NCBI RefSeq assembly: GCF_004834005.1
Contig: NZ_STFF01000001.1
Location: forward strand, 1,797,347 to 1,861,346
DNA: 64,000 nt
Reading direction: 5' to 3'
Source of the DNA: Niastella caeni
GTDB lineage: Bacteria > Bacteroidota > Bacteroidia > Chitinophagales > Chitinophagaceae
Below, in pieces: positions 8,836 through 16,595 of the stretch. Made by a program: the position numbers and the translations under genes. Numbering within the stretch: the stretch's first letter is position 1; every line of letters begins with the position of its first letter. Below the pieces are notes generated by a model. It worked only from the letters and a program-made list of their open reading frames with translations, made no database searches and had not been told where the DNA came from.

Positions 8836-10023
8836 ATGAACACCCTGTATAAGCTGTTTGCAAGTTGCCTTTTGATCATGGGCGCCATGACGCTCCTGTA
8901 TTCAAAAAAACCGCCTGTTACCCAGGCAAAAAGAATCGTAAAGCCTACCCCACCATCGCCTGCGGCCCACCCTCATAAAAAAGTACAGGTTGCGGTGTTG
9001 CTCGATGTAAGCAACAGCATGGACGGGCTAATAGAGCAGGCCAAAGCACAATTATGGAATATGGTAAGCGTACTGGGAAAAGCCACCTGTAATAATGCTA
9101 CTCCGGCCATAGAAATTGCCCTGTACGAATATGGCCGGCCTACCAACGATGCACAGGCTGGTTATGTAAAACAGATCAATAGTTTTACCAGCGACCTCGA
9201 TGAAGTTTCACGCAACCTGTTCAGGCTTACTACCAACGGCGGTAGCGAATATTGCGGCCATGTGATGTACACATCCCTTACCAAACTTGATTGGGATACC
9301 GATCCCGGTAATTATAAAGTTATTTTCATTGCCGGTAATGAAGATTTTTTACAGGGCGATATTTCCTATACGCGCGCCTGTGATGAAGCCATGAAAAAAG
9401 GGGTTACCATAAATACCATTTATTGCGGAGATAGAAGCAAGGGTATTCAGGAACACTGGAACCTGGGCAGTGAATGCGGCGCCGGAAGTTTTACCAACAT
9501 CAATCAGAATGCCGCCATAGTTGATATCCCTACGCCTTATGATACCATCCTGTTTATGTTGAATATTAGATTAAACGCTACTTATATTGGTTATGGACGC
9601 GCTGGAAGCGCCGCCGTTTCAAAACAAGCTGAAGTTGACAAACTTAATTACAGTATGAATAAATCAGCGGCCGCCCAACGGGTATCTGTTAAAGGGAAAA
9701 AGGATGTATACAATAATTCAAGCTGGGACCTTGTAGATGCCAGCCGCACCGACCCTGCCATTGTTGAAAAAGTAGAGCTTTCTACCCTGCCCGAAAACCT
9801 GAGATCAAAAAGCCGTGTAGAGATCAAGGAAATTGTAAAGTCAAAAAGTGATGAACGAACAGCTATACAAAAGGAGATCGCGGAGGTATCGGTAAAAAGA
9901 GAAGCGTTTATTGCTAAAGAAAAAACCCGCCAAACAACGAGGAGCAATGAACAAACCCTGGAAAGTGAAATTGAAAAAATACTCAGGCAACAGGCTAAAA
10001 AATACAACCTGATCATTCAATAA
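8836..10023 (+). CDS. VWA domain protein with N-terminal membrane segment
   Basis: A 395-residue protein. Residues 5-23 form a signal peptide or anchor. A von Willebrand A domain spans about 49-245: VAVLLDVSNSMDG carries the MIDAS D57-x-S59-x-S61, and IFIAGNEDF and INTIYCGD mark the later strands. Cysteines are frequent (CNN, EYCGH, RACDEA, IYCGD, SECGAG), suggesting disulfides and an exported location. The C-terminal 100 residues are charged and helical (KSDERTAIQKEIAEVSVKRE), likely a coiled coil. The role is unknown; VWA proteins usually bind a partner through a metal at the MIDAS. Confidence 0.8.
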   Translation: MNTLYKLFASCLLIMGAMTLLYSKKPPVTQAKRIVKPTPPSPAAHPHKKVQVAVLLDVSNSMDGLIEQAKAQLWNMVSVLGKATCNNATPAIEIALYEYGRPTNDAQAGYVKQINSFTSDLDEVSRNLFRLTTNGGSEYCGHVMYTSLTKLDWDTDPGNYKVIFIAGNEDFLQGDISYTRACDEAMKKGVTINTIYCGDRSKGIQEHWNLGSECGAGSFTNINQNAAIVDIPTPYDTILFMLNIRLNATYIGYGRAGSAAVSKQAEVDKLNYSMNKSAAAQRVSVKGKKDVYNNSSWDLVDASRTDPAIVEKVELSTLPENLRSKSRVEIKEIVKSKSDERTAIQKEIAEVSVKREAFIAKEKTRQTTRSNEQTLESEIEKILRQQAKKYNLIIQ

Positions 10024-10057
10024 AATATAAACAAGGACGGTTCTCACTATAAAAACA

Positions 10058-10095
10058 AGCGGAGGTAGCTAATTCATAAATTAACTATCTCCGCT
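10058..10095. terminator. Bidirectional terminator hairpin
   Basis: AGCGGAG (10058-10064) pairs with CTCCGCT (10089-10095); the stem continues inward through TAG/CTA and TAA/TTA with two imperfect positions. It sits between the convergent VWA and DUF3127 genes, with A-runs to the left and a T-run to the right, so it can serve both strands. Confidence 0.65.
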
Positions 10096-10116
10096 AATCT
10101 TTTTAAATCAATCTGC

Positions 10117-10476
10117 TTAAAATGGCAGATCATCATCGCCGGCGGATGATGATTCAAAAGTTCCGGGCATATCATTGTAGCTGGTATCTGCTGCCGCTGC
10201 GCCTGCTCCGGCTTTTTTAGAAACCATTTTCCAGGCTTTTACATCGGTGTACCAACGACCATTATATTCCCTGCTCTCCACATCAAAAGAAACATCCACC
10301 ATATCGCCGGTTTTAAAGCTGCCCATATCAATTTTATCGCCCCATACAGCGATACATATTTTTTTAGGATAAGTGTCGCCGGTTTCAAGAATAAACTCCT
10401 GTTTCTTCCAGGTGCCGTTTTTCCCCTGACCGGTTTGAACCTGTAAAAATTGAACAATTTTGCCGCTGATATCCAT
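10117..10476 (-). CDS. DUF3127 protein, OB-fold-like with SSB-type acidic tail
   Basis: A 119-residue protein. Residues 1-85 match DUF3127, a Bacteroidota family predicted to be a small beta-barrel (ISGKIVQFLQVQTGQGKNGT, KKQEFILETGD, CIAVWGDKID, VDVSFDVESREYNGRWYTDV). A flexible Ala/Gly/Ser linker (about 88-110) ends in DDDLPF. That is the same style as the C-terminal protein-interaction tip of single-strand DNA-binding protein (DDDIPF in E. coli). The protein may therefore bind nucleic acid and recruit replication or repair partners. This is an inference from layout and tail only. Confidence 0.85.
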   Translation of the reverse strand: MDISGKIVQFLQVQTGQGKNGTWKKQEFILETGDTYPKKICIAVWGDKIDMGSFKTGDMVDVSFDVESREYNGRWYTDVKAWKMVSKKAGAGAAAADTSYNDMPGTFESSSAGDDDLPF

Positions 10477-10504
10477 AATTAGTATTTTTCTGTTATACCC
10501 TTGC

Positions 10505-10512
10505 CAAAGGTA
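10505..10512 (-). promoter_or_regulatory. Candidate -7 element for the DUF3127 gene
   Basis: Read on the minus strand this is TACCTTTG, an exact TAnnTTTG element, 28 bases before the ATG ending at 10476. The -33 position is poorly matched. Confidence 0.45.
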
Positions 10513-10564
10513 TGTTTACCATTCACATTTTCTGAAAACTTATCGCACAATTTTTTAACAGGTA

Positions 10565-11089
10565 TTAAAAAGAAAGATTGTCCGGATCAACATCTTCTCC
10601 GTCGTCATTATACTGATCTTTAAGCCCCAATTCTTTACAGGTGCACCATTCGTTAAACGGGCAGGAAGGCGGGTCGTAGGAACAAAATTCAATGGTTTCA
10701 AATCCATTTTCCACAATTGCTACTTTTCTTTCAAGCACACTGACCAGCAAGCTGTATTTTCTGGAAATGGGCAATTTATCAGGCATTTCCACACCAATAT
10801 TCCAGGTGAATAGCAACCTTTCAAATGCAAGGCTCACTGCCGCCATTTGTTCATTCGATAATTTCTCCACTGGCGGAAATTGCTCTTTTTGCAAACCGCT
10901 ATAATAACTGAAATCATGCTCAGGTTCATTTTCAAGCCAGCGCTCTACTTCTTCAAAGTATCGCTCAATGGCTTCCATATCGTTTTCTGCAGAAATAGAA
11001 GAGTAAGTTTCGGGTTGTTCTTCCCGGCACGCTTCGGCAATATCTGAAAGAAGGTGGTTAATATAGGACTGCATACAATTAAACTTCAA
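10565..11089 (-). CDS. Uncharacterised acidic protein with a Cys cluster
   Basis: A 174-residue, acidic, soluble protein that I do not recognise. Residues 1-110 are mainly helical. A Cys cluster near the C-terminus (CSYDPPSCPFNEWCTCK, four Cys within 16 residues) could bind zinc or an iron-sulfur cluster. The tail is acidic (NDDGEDVDPDNLSF). An alternative start is the Met at residue 6 (codon 11072-11074). It lies 88 bases upstream of DUF3127 on the same strand, but the candidate -7 element between them suggests separate transcription. Confidence 0.6.
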   Translation of the reverse strand: MKFNCMQSYINHLLSDIAEACREEQPETYSSISAENDMEAIERYFEEVERWLENEPEHDFSYYSGLQKEQFPPVEKLSNEQMAAVSLAFERLLFTWNIGVEMPDKLPISRKYSLLVSVLERKVAIVENGFETIEFCSYDPPSCPFNEWCTCKELGLKDQYNDDGEDVDPDNLSF

Positions 11090-11261
11090 TTATGCAAGCA
11101 TAATCGTATTTAGTAATTATAATGAAATAGGACTGTTTTAGGCTAAAAGTTTTGTTTTTCGGATGCGGCTTTGATTGAGTATAACAATGGAATAGGATGT
11201 ACAATGACCAATACCGTTATACCCGTTATATATTATATGGAAAGTTAATAATTATTGTAAT

Positions 11262-11292
11262 AAAAAAAGCAGGAATTTAACATCCCTGCTTT
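11262..11292 (-). terminator. Terminator after the 89-residue gene
   Basis: On the minus strand AAAGCAGG pairs with CCTGCTTT (plus-strand arms 11285-11292 and 11266-11273) across an 11-base loop, followed by a T-run (A-run at 11262-11268 on the plus strand). It lies 25 bases past the stop of the gene ending at 11318. Confidence 0.7.
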
Positions 11293-11317
11293 CATTAAAT
11301 AATTTCAAAATAATTCT

Positions 11318-11587
11318 TCAGGCTGCCATTCTGCTGTATAACTGATGGCCAATGGCCTCAGCAACTTTAGGTGGAATATTAGTCGCGGCAGATCCCCGGT
11401 CGATGGCCGTTATTCGTTTCAATCCCGGATGCCATCCGAAAATATACACAGGACTCCCATTTACACTTACCCGGTATTGTGTTTCCATAGTATACGTTTG
11501 AAATGAGGTGGCTTTTACAAAAAAAGGAATGTCATCAACCATCATTTCAAACTCCTCTGTTCTTGTTGCATTTTTCTTAGTTTTCAT
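11318..11587 (-). CDS. Uncharacterised small protein
   Basis: An 89-residue protein starting MKTKKNATRTEEFEMMVDD. The open frame extends further upstream, but this ATG is preceded at a normal distance by AAAGGGAG, a purine-rich ribosome site, and the upstream extension is not protein-like. The body (FFVKATSFQTYTMETQYRVS, PVYIFGWHPGLKRITAID) looks like a small beta-rich domain, and the C-terminus is helical (PPKVAEAIGHQLYSRM). I recognise no family. It has its own terminator and stands alone. Confidence 0.6.
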   Translation of the reverse strand: MKTKKNATRTEEFEMMVDDIPFFVKATSFQTYTMETQYRVSVNGSPVYIFGWHPGLKRITAIDRGSAATNIPPKVAEAIGHQLYSRMAA

Positions 11588-11779
11588 AAGAAATCTCCCT
11601 TTTAAAATGTAATGAATACCGCTAATTTCCCAACAACTATGCCGGAATAGCCGTATCATGCCAATCAATGGCCATGTACTTTTTCACATTTTTATGCGGA
11701 GATCTTACGAATTAGCGCAATATGATTTATACCCGTAATAAGTGGGCAGTAAAAACAACAAATTGAGGAAACGATAACC

Positions 11780-11932
11780 CTATGAGCCTCTTTGCGCGCG
11801 GCCGGCTACCCGGGTTGATTTAGCAGCTCCTTTACTATTGCTTTTTCCTTTAGTTGGAATGGGAGATTGTTTGCCTGCAGTTTGATTGCCCTTCTTTTTG
11901 TCTTTATTCTTATTAGTATTAAACAGTGACAT
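11780..11932 (-). CDS. Small Lys/Ser-rich basic protein
   Basis: A 50-residue protein, MSLFNTNKNKDKKKGNQ..., ending VAGRAQRGS. I prefer this ATG to the one 14 codons upstream because the MSLFN start begins the low-complexity basic protein cleanly. Similar small basic proteins with a terminal GGxQRGS-like motif occur in other Bacteroidota as far as I recall, so it is likely real. It is predicted disordered and may bind nucleic acid; the function is unknown. Confidence 0.5.
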   Translation of the reverse strand: MSLFNTNKNKDKKKGNQTAGKQSPIPTKGKSNSKGAAKSTRVAGRAQRGS

Positions 11933-11974
11933 ATAATTCAATTTTAAGCTGGTAAAGTTACGAAAGCCATTCAA

Positions 11975-12353
11975 ATTTGATCACGTGCCTGCAAGTGTTC
12001 AATATAACGAATTACCAATTACAAACGTATGCAACTCTGTTTTATAATCCGGAATTTGTGAATCTTTTACCAAATGAAAAAGTCATCCTGCAACAGATGA
12101 CTTTTTCTTTTTCATGGCTAAAATTCTAATACTGAAAACTTAAAACGTAACAACTGAGTTGCACATGGATTTGCTTCCTGCCCACCGTATACTAACGCTC
12201 GTTATTCCATAATCACCTGTAATTCAAACAATAACACCATGCCACCGTCGATTATTCGGCAACTCACCACAAATTTACAATAAATTTCTTAAAATATTCC
12301 AATCTTCAGAATTTTATTCAGAAATACCCTAATTTTACAGAAAATTCATCGGA
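11975..12353. other. Gene-free stretch upstream of the Lrp-type regulator
   Basis: About 380 bases without a credible gene. It contains a strong isolated hairpin (12076-12107). Near the right end TAATTTTA (12330-12337) is one base from the -7 consensus and could be the promoter of the Lrp/EamA operon. Confidence 0.5.
12076..12107. terminator. Strong orphan hairpin, terminator-like
   Basis: A perfect 12-bp stem (12076-12087 with 12096-12107, arms beginning GAAAAAGTCATC) with an 8-base loop, followed by TTTTTC. It has the form of a terminator in both directions, but no gene ends just before it on either strand. Confidence 0.6.
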
Positions 12354-12824
12354 ATGGATGTCGTTTTAGATAATACCGATTTGCAAATCCTGGAGCGCAT
12401 GCAGGCGAATGCCCGCATTTCAAATGCCGATCTGGCGCGTGAACTAAATATGGCTCCATCAGCCGTTTTGGAACGGGTAAAAAAACTGGAGCAAAAAAAA
12501 GTGATCCAGGGTTACACTACACAGATCAACCCAACAACAGTTCAGCAAAAATTGCTGGCATTCATTTTTATTCGCTCTTCAGAAGGTTTTACCTGCAGCA
12601 GCAACACGGCCCAGGCATTAGCAGCTATCCCTGAAGTGCAGGAAGTACATCACATAGCCGGTGAAGATTGTTACCTTATTAAAGTTCGTACAGCAGATTC
12701 GTCGTCATTAATGAACCTGATGCGTACTCAGTTACAACATATCCCAAACATCGCATCCACTAAAACAACCATCGTTTTGGAAACTGTGAAAGAGCAACAA
12801 CAATTGGTGATTCCTAAAATTTAA
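12354..12824 (+). CDS. Lrp/AsnC-family transcriptional regulator
   Basis: A 156-residue regulator. The N-terminal helix-turn-helix (about 5-65) reads NTDLQILERMQANARISNAD and LARELNMAPSAVLERVKKLE, followed by the wing KKVIQGYTTQINP. The C-terminal ligand-sensing RAM domain (about 70-148) includes VQEVHHIAGEDCYLIKVRT. The family senses amino acids or similar small molecules and forms multimers. It lies 4 bases ahead of an EamA transporter, so it likely controls that gene, as Lrp-type regulators often do for amino-acid exporters. Confidence 0.95.
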   Translation: MDVVLDNTDLQILERMQANARISNADLARELNMAPSAVLERVKKLEQKKVIQGYTTQINPTTVQQKLLAFIFIRSSEGFTCSSNTAQALAAIPEVQEVHHIAGEDCYLIKVRTADSSSLMNLMRTQLQHIPNIASTKTTIVLETVKEQQQLVIPKI

Positions 12825-12828
12825 CCTT

Positions 12829-13836
12829 ATGTCGAATGAATTAAAAAGAAGCGCTTCTCCCGTAATGGTCGTAATTGCCTTTGCTACCGTGTACCTGGTA
12901 TGGGGCTCAACGTATTTTTTTATACAACGCGCTGTTGCAACCATTCCGCCTTTTATCCTTGGTGCTATCCGTTTTATTATTGCGGGTGCAATATTATTGG
13001 GCTGGTGTATGTACAAAGGAGAAAAAATATTTAACTGGTCGCACATAAAACCCGCAGCAATTAGTGGTTTGCTGATGTTATTTATTGGTAACGGTGCTGT
13101 TATCTGGGCCGAATTATCACTGGCCAGCTCACTGGTAGCCGTACTCGTTTCATCGGCGCCCATCTGGTTTGTTGTATTGGATAAACCAAAATGGCATGAA
13201 AACCTTACCAGCCGTCCGACCATATTAGGATTGATCGTAGGTTTTATAGGTGTGATCTTGTTATTCAGCGAACAAACTTCCAAAGCATTGGGCAATGGTA
13301 ATGGGCACCAGGTAATTGGATTGATCGTATTGATCATTGGCGCCATGAGCTGGGCTGGTGGCTCTTTATATTCCAAATACATGTCAACCTCTACCTCTGC
13401 AACGGTAAATTCCGGTTGGCAAATGATGGCTGCCGGTATAGCCTTTATCCCAAGCAGTTTTGCAAATAATGAATGGAGCACATTCAATATAGAAGCAGTA
13501 ACAGCCAGTTCCTGGTTTTCGCTGGTATACCTGATCACGATGGGTTCATTGGCAGGTTATAGCGCCTATGTGTGGTTATTGCAAGTGAGGCCGGCCACCC
13601 AGGTTAGTACCTATGCTTATGTAAACCCGGTTGTAGCTGTTTTATTGGGCGTACTATTTGCCCATGAAACGATGACCATACTGCAAATAGTTGGCTTAGC
13701 GGTTATTTTGTTAAGCGTATTGTTGATAAACATGGCAAAATATCGTAAAGAAAAAAAGGCAGGACCGGGGCAACCCGCTTCGCCCATAAATAAGAATATT
13801 ACTATTCCTTCACCCAGGCAAAAAGTGGTGATCTAA
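12829..13836 (+). CDS. EamA-family (DMT) transporter
   Basis: A 335-residue inner-membrane transporter with ten predicted helices in two EamA repeats (about 12-150 and 160-305). The first repeat opens VYLVWGSTYFFIQRA and the second has IGAMSWAGGSLYSKYMS; VNPVVAVLLG lies near the end, all typical. A charged cytoplasmic tail (YRKEKKAGPG) follows. By the Lrp-type gene 4 bases upstream, the substrate may be an amino acid or related metabolite that is exported; this is inferred from context. A strong terminator follows. Confidence 0.92.
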   Translation: MSNELKRSASPVMVVIAFATVYLVWGSTYFFIQRAVATIPPFILGAIRFIIAGAILLGWCMYKGEKIFNWSHIKPAAISGLLMLFIGNGAVIWAELSLASSLVAVLVSSAPIWFVVLDKPKWHENLTSRPTILGLIVGFIGVILLFSEQTSKALGNGNGHQVIGLIVLIIGAMSWAGGSLYSKYMSTSTSATVNSGWQMMAAGIAFIPSSFANNEWSTFNIEAVTASSWFSLVYLITMGSLAGYSAYVWLLQVRPATQVSTYAYVNPVVAVLLGVLFAHETMTILQIVGLAVILLSVLLINMAKYRKEKKAGPGQPASPINKNITIPSPRQKVVI

Positions 13837-13864
13837 GTCGTAAGTAATAGTTCACAGGATAATG

Positions 13865-13916
13865 CCGGCCGGTCGTGCTTTCACGAAGTTTAAGTGACGC
13901 ATGATCGGCCGGTTTT
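13865..13916 (+). terminator. Strong terminator after the EamA gene
   Basis: Arms 13865-13878 and 13899-13912 form a 14-bp GC-rich stem with two wobble pairs. The loop holds a second short stem (TCAC with GTGA), and TTTTGCTTTT follows. It ends the Lrp/EamA operon. Confidence 0.8.
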
Positions 13917-13917
13917 G

Positions 13918-14192
13918 CTTTTGGTGCGTTTATTGAATTGGCTCTTACATTTTGTGTTAATTCCGGTTGAAATACCCTGCCGGTGGCAGTTTAATTGTAT
14001 ATTGTGGCGAACCCCTGAACGCAGAACCCCGCCAGGGCGGGACAGGCGCAGAACTAAATACCAAGAACTAAAAACTTAGAACTTTTCTCCCCTACCGTTG
14101 AAAATAATAGGGCTTATTACTATTTTTAACACTGTACCTTAATATTAGCATTATTAACATTCAACGAACACTGTACCTATAATCTCTGATCT
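13918..14192. other. Gene-free stretch before PBP1A
   Basis: About 275 bases with no credible gene. It holds a compact GC hairpin (CCCGCC/GGCGGG near 14029-14042) and several GAAC-containing words near 14035-14085. No promoter could be assigned for the next gene. Confidence 0.4.
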
Positions 14193-16511
14193 ATGAAAAA
14201 GGGTGTAAAAATCTTCTGGTGGGTCTTTTTTAGCGGACTAATATTGGGAATCTTGTTTATTGTTGCCGCCAATGTTGGTTTGTTGGGCAAAATGCCTTCC
14301 ATTAAAGAATTATCAAATCCAACCGCACTTATTGCCAGCCAGGTGTATGCCGAAGATGGCAGCCTCATAGGAAAATACCTGATCGAAGACCGTATTGATG
14401 TGGAATACAAAGACATCAGTCCACAAGTGATGAATGCGCTGGTGGCTACGGAAGACGAACGTTTCTTTAAACATAATGGAATAGATGGCCGTTCCCTGCT
14501 GCGCTCTTTTGCCTCTTTTGGTACCAGCGGTGGCGCCAGTACCATCACCATGCAAACAGCTAAAAACCTTTTCACTGAGGGTTGGAGCACCCGTAATATC
14601 GCCGTTCGCGGAATTCAAAAATTAAAAGAAGCCATCATTGCTGTAAAGCTGGAGCGTAATTTTTCGAAAGAAGAAATTATTACACTTTACCTGAATACCG
14701 TTGCGTTTGGGGATAATGTTTATGGAATTAAAAATGCCGCCAAAACATTTTTCCAAAAAGAACCGGATGAGTTAACCACTTCCGAAGCTGCCGTACTGGT
14801 TGGTATGTTGAAAGGTGAGATCTACAATCCCCGTCGCTTTCCCGACAGAGCAAAATCAAGAAGGAATACGGTATTAGGACAAATGGTTAGAAGTAATTTT
14901 TTAACTGAAGCAGAAGCCAGTGCATTAAGTAAAGAAAATATAAAACTGAATTATAAAAAGCTGAATGAAAATACCGGGTTGGCGCCTTACTTCCGCGGCG
15001 TGTTGGGAGAAGAATTAAAAAGATGGTGCAAAGAAAATGAGAACCCTGCTACCGGCAAGCCTTACAACTTATATAAAGATGGGTTGAAAATATATACCAC
15101 CATCAATCCGCGCATGCAACAGTATGCTGAAGAAGCGGTTTCAAAGCACATCAGCTACATGCAAAAAATATTGAATGCGCAAAAGAACATTAAGAATGGT
15201 TCGGTTTGGAAAGAACACGAAAATGTGCTGGAAGCAGCCATGAAGCAAAGCGATCGCTGGAAGAGTATGAAAAAAGAAGGCGTTAGTGAAGATGATATCC
15301 GCAAATCCTTCTTTGTGAAAACGCAAATGAGTGTTTTTGCGTGGAACGAAAAGCGGGAAATAGATACGCTAATGACCCCGTATGATAGTATTAAATATCA
15401 CCGGCAAATGCTGCAGGCTGGTTTCATTGCCATGGACCCGCAATCAGGCGCTATAAAAGCCTGGGTTGGTGGTATTGATTTTAAAACATTCAAATTCGAT
15501 CACGCAAATATTAATACCAAACGGCAGGTTGGTAGTACCATTAAACCGTTATTATATGGTCTGGCTATTGAAAACGGCGGCTTTACACCTTCTACACCGG
15601 TTGAAGATGTACAACAGAATTTTGAAGGTTTTGGTCCTGTGCCTGCTACCACAGCCTCTTGTTCCAATCAAACCATGCCAATGGCCGAAGCATTGGCTCA
15701 GTCACGCAACTGCGCAACGGCCTATATCATGAAACAACTGGGCAACAAAGGCAATGATGCAGCCGTACGGTTTGTTGAATTTTTGAAAAATTGCGGGGTG
15801 AAAACCGATATTGAACCCGTGCCTGCTATTTGCCTTGGTAGTGGAGAAACCTCACTGTATGAAATGATGCATGCTTACAGTATGTTCCCCGCTGGTGGCT
15901 TTTCTGTAAAACCCATGTACCTCACCCGCATTGAAGATAAAAATGGCAATGTGTTGCAAACATTCACTTCAGAGCGTAAAGAAGTGATAAGTACCGCTAC
16001 TGCATATAACATCATTACTATGATGAATGGTGTTATGAAATACGGTACCGGTAAACGTTCTGCCAGTTATGGTATCAATGTTTCAAATGTTTCGGGCAAA
16101 ACTGGTACAACCAATGATAACAGCGACGCCTGGTTTATGGGCTATTCACCGCAATTACTTTGTGGCGTATGGACGGGTTGCGATGATCGTTTCATCCGGT
16201 TCAGCAGCACCTCAGTTGGTCAGGGTTCTTCAGTGGCATTACCGGTTTGGGCTTACTTCTATGTAAATTGTTTAAAAGATAAAAACACGGGGCTTGATAG
16301 TAAAATAGCTTTTGCAAAACCAGAAGGAATGGTAGCAGATACTTTGATCGACTGGGCTAAAATGAAACCTGTACTTGATGAAGGCGCCCAAAGCACAGGT
16401 GGTGGAACCACTGCTGATGATTACGGAGCCATGCCAACGCAACCCGCACCGGCGTCTGGCAAAAAAGACAGTGTGTCAAAAGCAAATGTGCCGAAGCCAA
16501 ACGACTATTAG
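14193..16511 (+). CDS. Penicillin-binding protein 1A-type bifunctional peptidoglycan synthase
   Basis: A 772-residue class A penicillin-binding protein that polymerises glycan strands and cross-links peptides in the periplasm. A short cytoplasmic start and one transmembrane helix (about 8-28) anchor it. The GT51 domain (about 60-240) shows VATEDERFFKHNGID with catalytic E87, GGASTITMQ (113-121) and ITLYLNTVAFGDNVYGI. The transpeptidase domain has S448-x-x-K451 in GSTIKP, SRN in AQSRNCATAY, and K636-T-G-T. The C-terminus is a Pro/Lys/Ser tail. The length fits the family. A perfect terminator follows, so it is probably a single-gene unit. Confidence 0.96.
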   Translation: MKKGVKIFWWVFFSGLILGILFIVAANVGLLGKMPSIKELSNPTALIASQVYAEDGSLIGKYLIEDRIDVEYKDISPQVMNALVATEDERFFKHNGIDGRSLLRSFASFGTSGGASTITMQTAKNLFTEGWSTRNIAVRGIQKLKEAIIAVKLERNFSKEEIITLYLNTVAFGDNVYGIKNAAKTFFQKEPDELTTSEAAVLVGMLKGEIYNPRRFPDRAKSRRNTVLGQMVRSNFLTEAEASALSKENIKLNYKKLNENTGLAPYFRGVLGEELKRWCKENENPATGKPYNLYKDGLKIYTTINPRMQQYAEEAVSKHISYMQKILNAQKNIKNGSVWKEHENVLEAAMKQSDRWKSMKKEGVSEDDIRKSFFVKTQMSVFAWNEKREIDTLMTPYDSIKYHRQMLQAGFIAMDPQSGAIKAWVGGIDFKTFKFDHANINTKRQVGSTIKPLLYGLAIENGGFTPSTPVEDVQQNFEGFGPVPATTASCSNQTMPMAEALAQSRNCATAYIMKQLGNKGNDAAVRFVEFLKNCGVKTDIEPVPAICLGSGETSLYEMMHAYSMFPAGGFSVKPMYLTRIEDKNGNVLQTFTSERKEVISTATAYNIITMMNGVMKYGTGKRSASYGINVSNVSGKTGTTNDNSDAWFMGYSPQLLCGVWTGCDDRFIRFSSTSVGQGSSVALPVWAYFYVNCLKDKNTGLDSKIAFAKPEGMVADTLIDWAKMKPVLDEGAQSTGGGTTADDYGAMPTQPAPASGKKDSVSKANVPKPNDY

Positions 16512-16534
16512 TAGTAAGTTCCTATAAATATATT

Positions 16535-16568
16535 GGGCCGACTAAAAATTTTTAGTCGGCCCTTTTTC
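16535..16568 (+). terminator. Terminator after PBP1A
   Basis: A perfect 28-base palindrome (16535-16562, arms GGGCCGACTAAAAA and its complement) followed by TTTTTCTTTT, 23 bases after the stop codon. Confidence 0.85.
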
Positions 16569-16595
16569 TTTTAAATTGCTTCAATATACACTTAC

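Noticed and set aside
11981..11990. CACGTG at 11984 as a further parS site
   Set aside because: The flanks (GATCACGTGC) do not match the palindromic GTTCC/GGAAC arms.
14029..14042. GC hairpin before PBP1A as a terminator
   Set aside because: No T-run follows and the EamA operon already has a strong terminator upstream.
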